In this document: in pieces, positions 47,330 to 55,960 of the stretch
How the letters are laid out: each line of letters begins with the position of its first letter
How positions within the stretch are numbered: the first letter of the stretch is position 1
Origin: Planctomycetaceae bacterium
Lineage (GTDB): Bacteria; Planctomycetota; Phycisphaerae; UBA1845; UTPLA1
Direction of reading: 5' to 3'
DNA: 64,000 nt
Assembly: GCA_006969385.1 (NCBI GenBank)
Contig: CP030884.1
Coordinates: 310,001 to 374,000, forward strand
The notes under the pieces: generated by a model
What the model saw: the letters and a program-made list of their open reading frames with translations, nothing else
What the model was told of the DNA's origin: nothing
The model's database searches: none
Made by a program: the position numbers and the translations under genes

Positions 47330-47707
47330 CGACCGCTTCCCCATTGCCTACGCATACGCCTGCGGCGCCGGATACCACCGCCGCACCGACCTGAAAACCG
47401 CCTCGCGGTGCCACCGTGACCTGCAAATTTTCGTCAGAACTCCCGGCCGCAACGCCAAAAATACCTGTTTTATCGGGTCCTAACCGTCGATTCCGAACAA
47501 TGCGAAAATCTGTAACTGCCGCCGCCCAATCCCTGTATTAGAGTTGTTAAACAGGCTTCGGCCCGGCGTGCGGAACCGTTGGCGGTCCGTTATCGTAAGT
47601 ACCGATATCACCGTCAGATTGAACGCATGGCGTCGCATCCCGATATAGAGGGGGGTGGCGTCGCGCTCGCAAACCAACCGCCCGCCCATTGTTTAAGGCA
47701 GTCAACC
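47330..47707. other. 378-bp gap without a recognised feature
   Basis: Gene-free stretch between the lipoprotein methyltransferase and the anchored coiled-coil protein. Neither strand has a plausible coding region with a ribosome binding site, and no hairpin with a T-run was found. It should contain the promoter of the next gene. Confidence 0.5.
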
Positions 47708-48433
47708 ATGCTTCGATTCAAACCATTTAAGCTCGCGTTCGGTATGCTGATGCTGGCCGGGTTGGCATTTGTGGCCTCCGATCAGCTCTCCGCCATCAAG
47801 ATCGCGCGCCTCGAAACGCGCATCGGCGATCTCGAACGCGAGATGACCGAACTCAAGCTCTACGCCGAACGCATCACGGCCGCGCGCCGCGTCGCGCAAG
47901 TGAACGTGATGGAACAACGACCCGGCGATGACGCCAACGGGCCCGTCACCGTCATGCGCTGGCAGCAGATCGGAAGCGATGGCGAATTGGGTTTGCCCGA
48001 GATCATCGAGATTCGCGGCACGCAGGCATACTTCGAAGCGCTCGTCATCAAGTTTGATTACGATCTGATCGGCGAAGCCGACAGCGGTGAAACCAACCTC
48101 GCCCTCTTTAAGCGCACGTTCGGCGATTACCAAGCACCCATTACGGGTTACCGTCTCGATCAGACGGCTCCGACGTTTTCAACGGCCACCGCGCAGGAAT
48201 ATGCCCGACACAAGAACATCTGGGAACGCTTTTGGGCGCTAACCACCGACGGCGAACTTGCCAAGACGTTGGGTGTGCGCGTCGCGCAGATCGAAGCCCC
48301 GTCCGTCAAGGTCGAGCCCGGCCAAGTCTGGGAAATCGCCCTCGATGCCGCCGGCGGCCTCAACCTCAAACTCCTCGCCACCGACGGCCCCGCCGTGCAA
48401 CCGGATGTGGTGAGTTTGAATGACGCGACGTAA
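47708..48433 (+). CDS. Membrane-anchored coiled-coil protein, unknown function
   Basis: A 241-residue protein that I do not recognise. An N-terminal hydrophobic anchor (FGMLMLAGLAFVASDQL) is followed by a short coiled coil (IARLETRIGDLEREMTELKL) and a globular domain with beta-rich character (EIIEIRGTQAYFEALVIKFD). It should sit in the inner membrane with the bulk outside. The ATG at 47708 gives a proper signal-anchor; a longer start at 47579 is unlikely. It converges with the leftward zinc-ribbon protein, with only 7 bp between the stops, and no terminator is seen between them. Confidence 0.65.
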   Translation: MLRFKPFKLAFGMLMLAGLAFVASDQLSAIKIARLETRIGDLEREMTELKLYAERITAARRVAQVNVMEQRPGDDANGPVTVMRWQQIGSDGELGLPEIIEIRGTQAYFEALVIKFDYDLIGEADSGETNLALFKRTFGDYQAPITGYRLDQTAPTFSTATAQEYARHKNIWERFWALTTDGELAKTLGVRVAQIEAPSVKVEPGQVWEIALDAAGGLNLKLLATDGPAVQPDVVSLNDAT

Positions 48434-48440
48434 ACCGTCG

Positions 48441-50234
48441 TCATGGCGCAACCATTTCCCCCAGTGGTTCTTCCAAAATCTCGCTAGCCTGTTGGTAAAG
48501 CCGACGATCTTCCTCGTCGGTGCTATTCAAGGTATCTCGCATGACGCTTCTTAACCACTCATCTGGATAGTCGTCACCTGCCCGCCGCAAGGCGTAGGCA
48601 AGTCCCAGCTTGGCATATATCCAGCCTTCCTTATCGAACGCCGTCCGTAATACGTCACGATCAATAAGCTCCGGCATCGTTGCGATTGAATACGCGGCGT
48701 TGCGGCGCTCGCCGGCATCGTCACTGTTAAGTAGTCGATAGTGAATGATCGAGGCGGTATCCGGCCCCGGGAAGTGGTTGATTTCATCCATCAACCAATC
48801 CCACTCACCCGGTCGCTTCGATTCAAACGCCGATGCGGTGTCACAGAGCTTCAAAAATACGTCACTCAATTCCGACGAATCGGCATCATAGAGATCGCGA
48901 AATATACAACCCGCCACGAACGGAATGGTCAATCGATTCTCTAGTAGTTTTTTCAGTTTCGACCTACCGTAGCCCGATGTGGTAATGTCTTTTGGGATAC
49001 TCCTATGGACGCCAATCTTGTTTGCAACCAGCGTTGCACACAACGCGTCAACTTTCTTTTGAAACTGCCATTCCCGATATCCCGCGCGCCCGCCGAACGC
49101 TAAACCAATGACGATTGCTAAAAAAATCGCCACGCGCAGAATCAAACGACCGTCGAGCGAAGTTGACGGTAACGCATTTACTTGAGCGGATTCCACTGAT
49201 TCGCCGCTTGCGATAGCAGTCGATTCATCAATCACATCATCGCTTTCAAGCGATACTGAATCCTCGGCGAGAGATGGCGCCACCGTTTCCTTTTTTCGAA
49301 GAATAGGGACTACGCCACAAAGCCAGAGAACGAATAAGGCCCCCATAACCGCATACGAAACGCGCTTGTCTGGCTGCCATTCAGCACGCCCACTGCCACC
49401 TGCACGCAATGTCCACCTACCGGCTGTTCCTCCCGCTGCTTGATATCCCAATGGCTTTACCGTTTTCAATAAGAGTATTACATCATCGAATACATCGGTG
49501 CCGAGATATTGTGTCCAGTTCTTTTCAACGAACTTTCTTAAAACAGGCTGCCATTCGCTTTCACAGCCGCCGTATCCAGCCGGACTGAACATGTCATTTT
49601 GTCTTGTCGGGTCAACGCAAGCGTGGCAGCCGGTCCGCTCATCGAATACGAAAAATCCATAATCCAGATGGCTGCGACGGTTGTGATTCAGGAATAGATC
49701 AGGATCCAAGTCGTCCGGCCAAAGTCCGCTCGTACCAATTTCAACACGCACCGCCCAACGCTCCGGCATCGTTCCCGGCGGCGCGGGTTTGACGTTGAGA
49801 TACCCGAATGAACTTATCTCCCACCCTCTTGATATACACAATCGAGGCGCGCGATGACGCAGCGTCGTGCCCGTTATCTCGCAATCCGCATCATCAAAAA
49901 GGAGTCGTTTGCCGGGTTGCAGGTATCCCTGATAAGGCGTCCATGCCAAGTAAGTTAGCGCCAGTAGCCATCCGCTCCAAACGATCGCAGTGATTCGCCG
50001 CCGCTTGGTTACACTGATGCGATTCCACACACTCGCTTCGCGAATGCCAACAACGCGACGATCCGCACCGCACTCCGGACAAATTGGCGTCGAAAGTCCG
50101 CGCACCGGGTACGCACATTTGCCGCACACCCCAGCATCATCCGCAACTTGGCGACGCTGACGGATGGCGAACCATACAACACCAACCGAGCACACCGCGA
50201 ATACGGTCACCCACATGTACCAACTATCTGTCAT
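48441..50234 (-). CDS. Membrane protein with zinc ribbon and HEAT-like C-terminus
   Basis: A 597-residue protein without a known function. Residues 1-25 form a membrane helix. A zinc ribbon follows (CGKCAYPVRG, then CPECGADRR), a feature I associate with many planctomycete membrane proteins. A second helix (RITAIVWSGWLLALTYLAW), a large extracytoplasmic domain with a CHAC motif, a third helix near the middle (VMGALFVLWLCGVVPIL), a fourth (RVAIFLAIVIGLAFGGRAGY), and a helical C-terminal region with HEAT-like repeats (AGERRNAAYSIATMPEL and YAKLGLAYALRRAGDDY) complete it. The zinc ribbon probably faces the cytoplasm. Unlinked to neighbours of known function. Confidence 0.68.
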   Translation of the reverse strand: MTDSWYMWVTVFAVCSVGVVWFAIRQRRQVADDAGVCGKCAYPVRGLSTPICPECGADRRVVGIREASVWNRISVTKRRRITAIVWSGWLLALTYLAWTPYQGYLQPGKRLLFDDADCEITGTTLRHRAPRLCISRGWEISSFGYLNVKPAPPGTMPERWAVRVEIGTSGLWPDDLDPDLFLNHNRRSHLDYGFFVFDERTGCHACVDPTRQNDMFSPAGYGGCESEWQPVLRKFVEKNWTQYLGTDVFDDVILLLKTVKPLGYQAAGGTAGRWTLRAGGSGRAEWQPDKRVSYAVMGALFVLWLCGVVPILRKKETVAPSLAEDSVSLESDDVIDESTAIASGESVESAQVNALPSTSLDGRLILRVAIFLAIVIGLAFGGRAGYREWQFQKKVDALCATLVANKIGVHRSIPKDITTSGYGRSKLKKLLENRLTIPFVAGCIFRDLYDADSSELSDVFLKLCDTASAFESKRPGEWDWLMDEINHFPGPDTASIIHYRLLNSDDAGERRNAAYSIATMPELIDRDVLRTAFDKEGWIYAKLGLAYALRRAGDDYPDEWLRSVMRDTLNSTDEEDRRLYQQASEILEEPLGEMVAP

Positions 50235-50360
50235 TGCAATGAAGTATGAGTGTTAACAAAACCATCCAATCCCAAATTTCTATTCTATCGCGACACCCTC
50301 GTAGATACCACAAACGTCATCAACAACCACTAACGGCTGTCAATTCAACTTATTCAGCGC

Positions 50361-52544
50361 CTACACCACCGCCAACTCCCGCTCCACCTTCACCAACACC
50401 GCCTTAAACGCGGGCGTGCGCGACTGCGGATCGACCGTGCGCGGCACCAGCACGTTCGCCTCAGGGTAATACATCACCGCGTTGCCGGGGCGGATATCGA
50501 AGGGTCGCACCAACAAGCCTTTTAGCTCGCCCGTTTCCGATCGCACCGTCACGCGATCGTCTGCGCGCAGGCCGCGCTCTTTAATATCTTCCGCGCTCAT
50601 CAAGATCACATCGCGCCGCGTTTGATGACGGTAGATATCTTCCTCTTCGTACACGACCGTATTGAACTGTCCTTCCGAGCGAATCGTCATCAAACGCAAC
50701 ATGCCCGTCGGCCGCGCCGTATCGGGAATCTCCAGCGTTGCAAACTGCGCCTTGCCGTTGGGCGTGTTGAACGTGGGCGTATGAAACGTGCGGCCATCGA
50801 TCTGAAACTCTTGCTTCGTCTCATCGATCGCGCCCAACTTCTCCCAACCCGGCACCACCTTGGCAATTGCCTGTCGTATCGTGCGATGCTGTTCCATCAT
50901 GGTGAAATCGACCGGGCTTTCATCGCCGACCACGCGTCGCGCCAGGCCCGCGATCACGCTCACTTCCGGGCGCGGCCCCGCATGCCGCGGTTTGCCGCCG
51001 TCGCTCAGCCGCACGTAGTTAAACATCGATTCCTGCGTCGTCTTCTGCGGATCTTCATCGCGCGCCAACACCGGCAGCACCAATGTTTCGCGCCCCCGCC
51101 CCCACGCGTGGCCGGTGTTCAACGTGGTACTCACATACACCATCATGCCGGTATTGTTTAACGCTTCTTCGGCAAAGGCCGCATCCGGATTGGCACCGTA
51201 CAGATTGCCGCCAAGGCAAATGCCGAAATCCATCTCACCGCGCGCCGCCGCTTCCATGCAACGCATCGTGTCATAGCCCTCGTGCTCGGGCAGTTTTAGG
51301 GCATATTCGCGTTCGAGCGCTTCGAATATCTTGCCCTTGAGCTTCGGCGTGACACCCACACTGCCGATGCCTTGCACGTTACTATGCCCGCGAATCGGCA
51401 TCATGCCCGCGTGCGGCTTGCCGACCATCCCGCGCATCAACGCGAGATTGACAATCGCGCGCACGTTCTCGACGCCGTGCACATGATGCGTAATGCCCAT
51501 CGTCCATGAAAAGACGACTTTCTCCGCCTTGATGTAGCGCGCGGCAATCTGTTCGATTTCACCGCGCGGCACGCCGCCTTTATTCTCAATATCTTCCCAG
51601 ATGGCATTCTCGACAGATGTCTTAAAAGCCTCCCAATCGTCCGTCGCCCGTGCAATAAAGCCGCTGTCGATCGCGCCGCGCTCCAACACGACCTTGGCGA
51701 TGCCCGTCAACACGGCAATATCACCACCGATATGCGGCTGTATGTAATCGCTGGCGATCTCGCTACCGAAAAACAAACTGCGCACGTCCGACGGTACGCT
51801 GAAATTCACGAGCCCCGTTTCGCGCAGCGGGTTAATCACCACCACATGACCGCCGCGGCGGCGGATGTTCATCATGGTGCGCATCAATCTTGGATGGTTG
51901 GATGCCGGATTGCCGCCGATCAGGAACAGCAAGTCCGATTGTTCGACATCGTCGAGCGTGATCGTCGCCGTGCCCGTGCCCAACGCCTGCGACAGCCCCA
52001 CGCCACTGGCCTGATGACAGTAGTACGAACAGTTGTTCACATGATTGGTGCCGTACATCCGCGCGAAGAGTTGCAACAAGAAGCCCGCTTCGTTCGACGA
52101 GCGACCGCTCACATAAAAGTAACCACGCGTCGGGTCGGTCGCGCGCACCTTAGCCGCCACCCGGTCGAGCGCGTCTTCCCAATCGATCACGCGATAACGA
52201 TCGTCGTCCGGCCCCGCATACAACGGTTGCACGATCCGCCCCGCGTGTTCGAGTTCGCGCGGTGTTAGCGTCTTTAACTCGGCAAAGCCATACCGCCGGA
52301 AAAACTCGGCCCGCAAGCCATCCTGCATATCGGCGGCCATCGCCTGCAGCGACTTCTTACAAACCTCCGGCCAATGCCCCGCCTCGTTCCGCATGCCGCC
52401 CCGCTGCCCGCCCATGCCCAGCGCGCACGTCTTGCAAGCATTCTTCGAGCGCATGGCCCGCCACAACCGCCGCCAGCCCACACGGTCAGCAATCTCCAAC
52501 GTATATTTAACGGCCGGCCAGCCGCCACCGGTTTCTAGGGGCAT
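50361..52544 (-). CDS. Molybdopterin oxidoreductase, YdeP/FdhF-like alpha subunit
   Basis: A 727-residue cytoplasmic molybdenum enzyme of the YdeP group, related to formate dehydrogenase alpha subunits. The N-terminal segment ACKTCALGMGGQRGGMRNE is the group's characteristic cysteine region in place of the normal iron-sulfur domain. The molybdopterin domains contain SGRSSNEAGFLLQLFARMYG, NNCSYYCHQASGVG, LIGGNPASNHPRL and RGHSNVQGIGSVG, and the C-terminal cofactor domain ends FDIRPGNAVMYYPEANVLVP. The ATG at 52544 has AAGGAG 7 nt upstream, which rules out a longer start. In Escherichia coli the YdeP relative is tied to acid resistance, but its reaction is unknown. No accessory genes (fdhD, mob) lie nearby. 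Confidence 0.87.
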   Translation of the reverse strand: MPLETGGGWPAVKYTLEIADRVGWRRLWRAMRSKNACKTCALGMGGQRGGMRNEAGHWPEVCKKSLQAMAADMQDGLRAEFFRRYGFAELKTLTPRELEHAGRIVQPLYAGPDDDRYRVIDWEDALDRVAAKVRATDPTRGYFYVSGRSSNEAGFLLQLFARMYGTNHVNNCSYYCHQASGVGLSQALGTGTATITLDDVEQSDLLFLIGGNPASNHPRLMRTMMNIRRRGGHVVVINPLRETGLVNFSVPSDVRSLFFGSEIASDYIQPHIGGDIAVLTGIAKVVLERGAIDSGFIARATDDWEAFKTSVENAIWEDIENKGGVPRGEIEQIAARYIKAEKVVFSWTMGITHHVHGVENVRAIVNLALMRGMVGKPHAGMMPIRGHSNVQGIGSVGVTPKLKGKIFEALEREYALKLPEHEGYDTMRCMEAAARGEMDFGICLGGNLYGANPDAAFAEEALNNTGMMVYVSTTLNTGHAWGRGRETLVLPVLARDEDPQKTTQESMFNYVRLSDGGKPRHAGPRPEVSVIAGLARRVVGDESPVDFTMMEQHRTIRQAIAKVVPGWEKLGAIDETKQEFQIDGRTFHTPTFNTPNGKAQFATLEIPDTARPTGMLRLMTIRSEGQFNTVVYEEEDIYRHQTRRDVILMSAEDIKERGLRADDRVTVRSETGELKGLLVRPFDIRPGNAVMYYPEANVLVPRTVDPQSRTPAFKAVLVKVERELAVV

Positions 52545-52634
52545 GAGGGGGCTCCTTAATTGATTTAACGACAATAATAAGGGTAACCAGATGTTATCGA
52601 ATTATGTTCGCATGAAAAATAATGATGGCCAGAT

Positions 52635-53084
52635 TTATTCAAATTGATACTCGCCGACGATTCGCTCAATGCGAAAATCGCCCTGATCAGCACGCTCATC
52701 AGCCACTTCGATTATTGACATTGGCGGATCGCCGTAATTGGCAAGGATCCATGTGTATGGATTCTGATCATCGTCACCAATAACACATGAGCACTTTAAA
52801 ACCTGTGACAGTTTATTGGCGTACCCATGATACGCTTGAATCTCACTGAAGTTTGGGGGATCGACCAAGGCAGATTTATCAAAATTGATCGTTGCCAGTC
52901 CCGGAAACTGGCTGCTCGGGGTCGAGTAGATAAATGCGATCAATTTGTATTCACGTTCCAACCCAAGCAAGGCCGAGTGATCGAATAAAACGAGTATATC
53001 TTCGGTGGCCAAGTCGAATGCATAAGCAATTGCATGTCTTAGCGTATCCCGATCGACCCAAATACTAAACAAAACATCAAACAT
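52635..53084 (-). CDS. Hypothetical protein, immunity-protein-like size
   Basis: A protein of about 149 residues without a recognised family. It lacks signal peptide and membrane helices, and has beta-rich alternation (ILVLFDHSALLGLEREYKLI, CSCVIGDDDQNPYTWILANY, FRIERIVGEY). Composition is acidic and lower in GC than its neighbours. The ATG at 53084 is chosen because the region before it belongs to the repeat element at 53111-53251; a longer start at 53141 would read into that repeat. Contact-dependent immunity proteins have this size and character, but no toxin gene is nearby, so this is only a remark. Confidence 0.5.
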   Translation of the reverse strand: MFDVLFSIWVDRDTLRHAIAYAFDLATEDILVLFDHSALLGLEREYKLIAFIYSTPSSQFPGLATINFDKSALVDPPNFSEIQAYHGYANKLSQVLKCSCVIGDDDQNPYTWILANYGDPPMSIIEVADERADQGDFRIERIVGEYQFE

Positions 53085-53110
53085 AGATTGAAGTGCCCGT
53101 GATTTATAAA

Positions 53111-53251
53111 GTAGGGTCCCGCTGAGCGGACCATTTCGCAACCCAATCGAGCCGAATTACGAGCATTGTGACGGACGGTACTGACCACACCGCTGGTCAA
53201 TCACGATACGTGCGTCTTTCCAACCATGTGGTCCGCACAGCGAGACCCTAC
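53111..53251. repeat. GTAGGGT-class inverted-repeat element (141 bp)
   Basis: The left end GTAGGGTCCCGCTGAGCGGA plus CCAT (53111-53134) and the right end, read in reverse complement, GTAGGGTCTCGCTGTGCGGA plus CCACAT (53226-53251) are inverted copies with four mismatches. Each end is itself a small palindrome (TCCGC...GCGGA). No coding potential. The half-site at 23771-23793 shares the same end. Its length equals that of the unrelated TCAGGT class. Confidence 0.8.
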
Positions 53252-53365
53252 GGATGGTCTCTCCGCCAATGCCCGCCCACCAAACGTCGCGGGCGAGGCG
53301 ACGTTGAATCGCGAATCCCGTTGTACCCGTTGGGTTGTCGCAGGTTCGCGCGCCAACATCCATCC

Positions 53366-53390
53366 CATGCGGCCACAGGCCGCGGCTCTG
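53366..53390. repeat. CATGCGRCCACAGGYCGCGG repeat, copy 2
   Basis: CATGCGGCCACAGGCCGCGG continues with CTCTG, identical except two paired changes to 27241-27265. The paired changes keep the hairpin (GCGRCC-ACA-GGYCGC), which points to selection or gene conversion on the stem. It lies in the 699-bp gene-free stretch 53085-53783, together with the 141-bp element and a low-complexity tract. Confidence 0.65.
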
Positions 53391-53559
53391 TGTGTCGCGT
53401 GGCGATCACGTCCCGCAGACTTCGGCCCCACGTTCCGTGCGCCACGGGCCTTAGCATTCTTATTGCGATACGACAAAACGATTCTGCGCTCATCACGCTC
53501 ATCGCCTCACGCCTTCAAGGCTCACTCCGTATGCCACACAACCAATGGCACACGCCTTT

Positions 53560-53783
53560 ATGCCTCAAACCGTGTACCTCACACTCCAATCCACGAGCCT
53601 CGTGTCTCAAACCGCAGCCTCACAACCCAAACGACACGCGTCGCACCCTAAGCATTGCGCATTAAGCCATCACATTCACATCGCAGAAAGCGATGACAAG
53701 CAACTAAAACGCAAGCCTCATGCCACACGCCTCAACACTCAAGCCCCAAGCCTCAAGACTCAAGACCCACGACCCAAGCCCTC
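53560..53783. repeat. Degenerate short tandem repeat tract
   Basis: A skewed, C- and A-rich plus strand built from loosely repeated words such as CCTCAA, GCCTCA, CTCAAGCC and CTCAAGACCC, densest at 53730-53790. It lies directly after the stop codon of the selenoprotein gene. Apparent reading frames here are rich in His, Thr and Pro and look spurious. Confidence 0.6.
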
Positions 53784-54131
53784 TCAAACCATCCCCCCAT
53801 ACGCCTCCTCATTAAACCCCACGTACAGCGTCTTGCCCTTGCGAATCGTCGGGGCGCGCAGGTTGCCCGTGGGGCCGAGCAGGTGTTTGAGTAGCTCCTC
53901 TTCGTCGGGCTTGTCTTTTTTCATATAGATCGTCGTCACAGTCTTACCGCGCGCGGCGACGATCTTGCTAACTAGCCCCGCCAGCTCCAACGCCTCGGCT
54001 TTGCCCAGCTTGGTCTTATTGGCAGTGACCGTCTCTTTGGCTTCCACATCATGATTCGCAAGGAACCCTTGCGATTTCTTACAAGACGTTCAGCCGTTGC
54101 GGTGGTAATACCAATCGATCTTCTTGGCCAT
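53784..54131 (-). CDS. Probable selenoprotein: ArsC/Spx-like thioredoxin-fold protein with UTSC motif
   Basis: Reading the in-frame TGA at 54090-54092 as selenocysteine gives a continuous 115-residue protein. It starts MAKKIDWYYHRNG-U-TSCK and continues KKSQGFLANHDVEAKETV through the ArsC-like helical part (EELLKHLLGPTGNLRAPTIR) to GKTLYVGFNEEAYGGMV. U-x-x-C stands where ArsC/Spx-type and other thioredoxin-fold proteins have C-x-x-C, right after the first beta strand. RAPTIRKGKTLYVGF corresponds to the RP-x-G-x-VGF end of ArsC relatives. AAGGA stands 7 nt before the ATG at 54131. A SECIS-like hairpin follows the TGA. A start at 54047 would give an 87-residue fragment without active site or ribosome binding site. 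The reaction is unknown; thiol/selenol reductase is likely. Selenocysteine is inferred; the machinery genes are not in this window. Confidence 0.8.
54056..54074 (-). promoter_or_regulatory. Candidate bacterial SECIS element
   Basis: In the transcript the stem UCGCAAGG / CCUUGCGA is perfect (8 bp) and closes a loop GUU. The stem starts 15 nt after the UGA and the loop starts 23 nt after it. Known bacterial SECIS elements need a loop about 16-37 nt from the UGA with a G among its first two bases; both conditions are met. The hairpin bases are also codons of the protein. Confidence 0.75.
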
Positions 54132-54289
54132 CGTGTTGTCCTTTCGTGATGAAGGGATTGTTTCATTTGCATGCATCCGTCGCATTGTGTTGATGGGACG
54201 TGACGCAATATCGTTCTCGAGATTCTCACGGGAAACATCAAAGTTCGCAAAGTTGATCCCAGAATGCTCCATCCGTTGCGATTTTACCC

Positions 54290-54430
54290 GTAGGTCAGGT
54301 GATAACCTGACACCGAACGCAGCGCTGACGTGAAATGTCCAAATAAGCGGTAGACCGTATCGCTAGGCTTCGAGCACAAACGAGTGATTGACAGTCGCCG
54401 GTAGCAGAGCCAGGTTTTCACCTGGCCTAC
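54290..54430. repeat. TCAGGT-class inverted-repeat element, copy 3 (141 bp)
   Basis: Ends GTAGGTCAGGTGATAACCTG and CAGGTTTTCACCTGGCCTAC, with the shared inner words AACGCAGCGCTGAC and CGCCGGTAGCAGAGCC. It lies between the selenoprotein gene and the rplL terminator. With copies 1 and 2 it defines a family of conserved length with diverged centre. It accounts for most of the gap 54132-54680. Confidence 0.85.
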
Positions 54431-54549
54431 ATGACACGCTGATCGATGTTTACTTTTCTTTGAAGACGCTTGCGAATTTGTGTTCCCCTGACAACTGACA
54501 GGCACCGCTTCCTCACGGGCGCGGCTCTGATGGATGCAAGCCGCGCATG

Positions 54550-54590
54550 AAAAAAGCCGATCGCGAGCGTTGCTCGCGATCGGCTTTTGG
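54550..54590 (-). terminator. Terminator of the ribosomal protein operon
   Basis: A perfect 17-bp stem with a 3-nt loop: AAAAGCCGATCGCGAGC / GCTCGCGATCGGCTTTT. On the minus strand it is followed by further T residues (TTTTTT in all). It lies about 90 bp after the rplL stop codon. Confidence 0.93.
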
Positions 54591-54680
54591 TTTTCGTCGA
54601 ATCGAAAGATTCGGCTTGCCTTAAAACGCAACGACATGCACGCGACCATCTCAAGTCGCCGCCGCATCTTACTCGTCGGC

Positions 54681-55100
54681 TTACTTGCCCTTGAGTTCGA
54701 CCTTGCCGCCCGCTTCTTCGATTTCCTTTTGCAGCTTTTCGGCGTCTTCCTTGTTGAGGTCTTCCTTGACGGCCTTCGGTGCCGAATCGACGATTTCTTT
54801 GGCTTCCTTCAGGCCCAGACCCGTCGCAGCGCGAACAACCTTGATGACGTTGATCTTGCTGGCACCGGCGTCGGTCAAGACGACGTCGAACGCGCTCGGC
54901 GCATCGTCGCCGCCGCCTTCGTCACCACCGCCGGCAGCCGGACCGGCCATCATGACAGCGCCGCCGCCGGCCGGTTCGATGCCGTACTCATCCTTGAGGT
55001 AATCGGCGAGGCCTTGGGCGTCTTTGACGCTGAGGTTCACAATCTTGTCGCCGAGATCCTTGACCTCAGCGCTGAATTCCTTAGCAGGAGCTTCAGCCAT
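54681..55100 (-). CDS. rplL: 50S ribosomal protein L7/L12
   Basis: The acidic stalk protein that recruits translation factors. The 139-residue length is slightly above normal because of a Gly/Ala/Asp-rich hinge ([20 protein letters not shown]). The C-terminal domain is typical: [40 protein letters not shown] and EAGGKVELK. The N-terminal dimer domain is recognisable ([20 protein letters not shown]). The ATG at 55100 has AAAGG 9 nt upstream. It ends the operon, followed by a strong terminator. Confidence 0.97.
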   Translation of the reverse strand: MAEAPAKEFSAEVKDLGDKIVNLSVKDAQGLADYLKDEYGIEPAGGGAVMMAGPAAGGGDEGGGDDAPSAFDVVLTDAGASKINVIKVVRAATGLGLKEAKEIVDSAPKAVKEDLNKEDAEKLQKEIEEAGGKVELKGK

Positions 55101-55409
55101 AATACACAACCTTTCGTACAGATGCGGGCCGCTTCGTTCACACTGCGGTCACCGCCGTTATTCACCATCCCGCGGGTCGGAACCCCGTTGGTTCCGTTTA
55201 ACCCGAGCGTCGCTGATTCGCGACACCGAAGACCGAGGCCTGCGGGTTCGTGATTGCAAATTCGTTCTGTTATTCGTGGGCCATCAACGCCAAGGCAAGC
55301 CTTTAACGTCGTTCCACCTTAGCTCCCGGCCATTGGCCGGGGGTTAAATCTCGCGTACGTCGAATCGCACAAGCGTCGTTTATCGCCACCTGCGATTCAA
55401 CCGGCGGCC
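55101..55409. other. Long rplJ-rplL spacer with GC palindrome
   Basis: 309 bp between rplJ and rplL, longer than is usual for this pair. It contains CCCGGCCATTGGCCGGG (55325-55341) and an AACCCCGTTGGTTCCG segment near 55170. A stem here could set the higher L7/L12 level or be a processing site. No gene was found. Confidence 0.55.
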
Positions 55410-55946
55410 TTAGGCCACCTTGGTGATCGTTTCACCCTTTTCGAGCTTGTCGACGATCGCCTTGACGCAGCCGGCAATCTTGCCACCCACGTTGAGCTGA
55501 CCGGCAATGCGCCGCGCCGGGCTGATGATCAACGTCAGCACTTCGCCCTGCAGTTCGGCCTTGCTCTTACGCTTGGAGATATCGTCGATTGTAAGAACAT
55601 CCGGCTCGCCATCGACGAGACCATTCTTCAACTCGAGATTCGGATACTCCTTGACCAGCTTCATCAACTGCTTGGCCACATCGACCGGTCCGCTGCCGCC
55701 GGTAACGAAGGCGCAGGGGCCGGCCAACTGTTCGGCGAGCGGCTCGAGCTTGGTGCCCTTGAGCGCGCGGCGCGCGGCCGAGTTCTTCACGACGTGCACT
55801 TCAACGTTGTTATCGTTGAGCGCGTTGCGGAAGTTGTTCACCTGGTTGGCAGTCAGGCCGTGCACGTTGACGACCAAGACGTCTTCCAGCTCCGAGTATT
55901 TCTCCGCCAAATCGCGACGGAGGATTTCTTTGACTGCTTTGCTCAT
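55410..55946 (-). CDS. rplJ: 50S ribosomal protein L10
   Basis: The stalk base that binds 23S rRNA and the L7/L12 dimers. 178 residues, normal length. The N-terminal KAVKEILRRDLAEKYSE, the core VLVVNVHGLTANQVNNFRNA, and VVKNSAARRAL followed by GPCAFVTGG are family-typical. The ATG at 55946 has AAGGAG 9 nt upstream. It starts 14 bp after the rplA stop, so they are co-transcribed. In bacteria L10 with L7/L12 often represses its own mRNA; no leader structure could be checked here. Confidence 0.96.
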   Translation of the reverse strand: MSKAVKEILRRDLAEKYSELEDVLVVNVHGLTANQVNNFRNALNDNNVEVHVVKNSAARRALKGTKLEPLAEQLAGPCAFVTGGSGPVDVAKQLMKLVKEYPNLELKNGLVDGEPDVLTIDDISKRKSKAELQGEVLTLIISPARRIAGQLNVGGKIAGCVKAIVDKLEKGETITKVA

Positions 55947-55960
55947 CGCGTCGCGCTCCT

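Noticed and set aside
53168..53783. Overlapping plus-strand frames rich in His, Pro and Thr downstream of the selenoprotein
   Set aside because: They arise from palindromic elements and a low-complexity tract; no ribosome binding site, no conserved pattern.
54090..54272. A 60-residue minus-strand protein ending at the TGA
   Set aside because: Only its last 13 residues belong to a real gene, the selenoprotein that begins at 54131; the upstream part lacks a ribosome binding site and crosses non-coding sequence.
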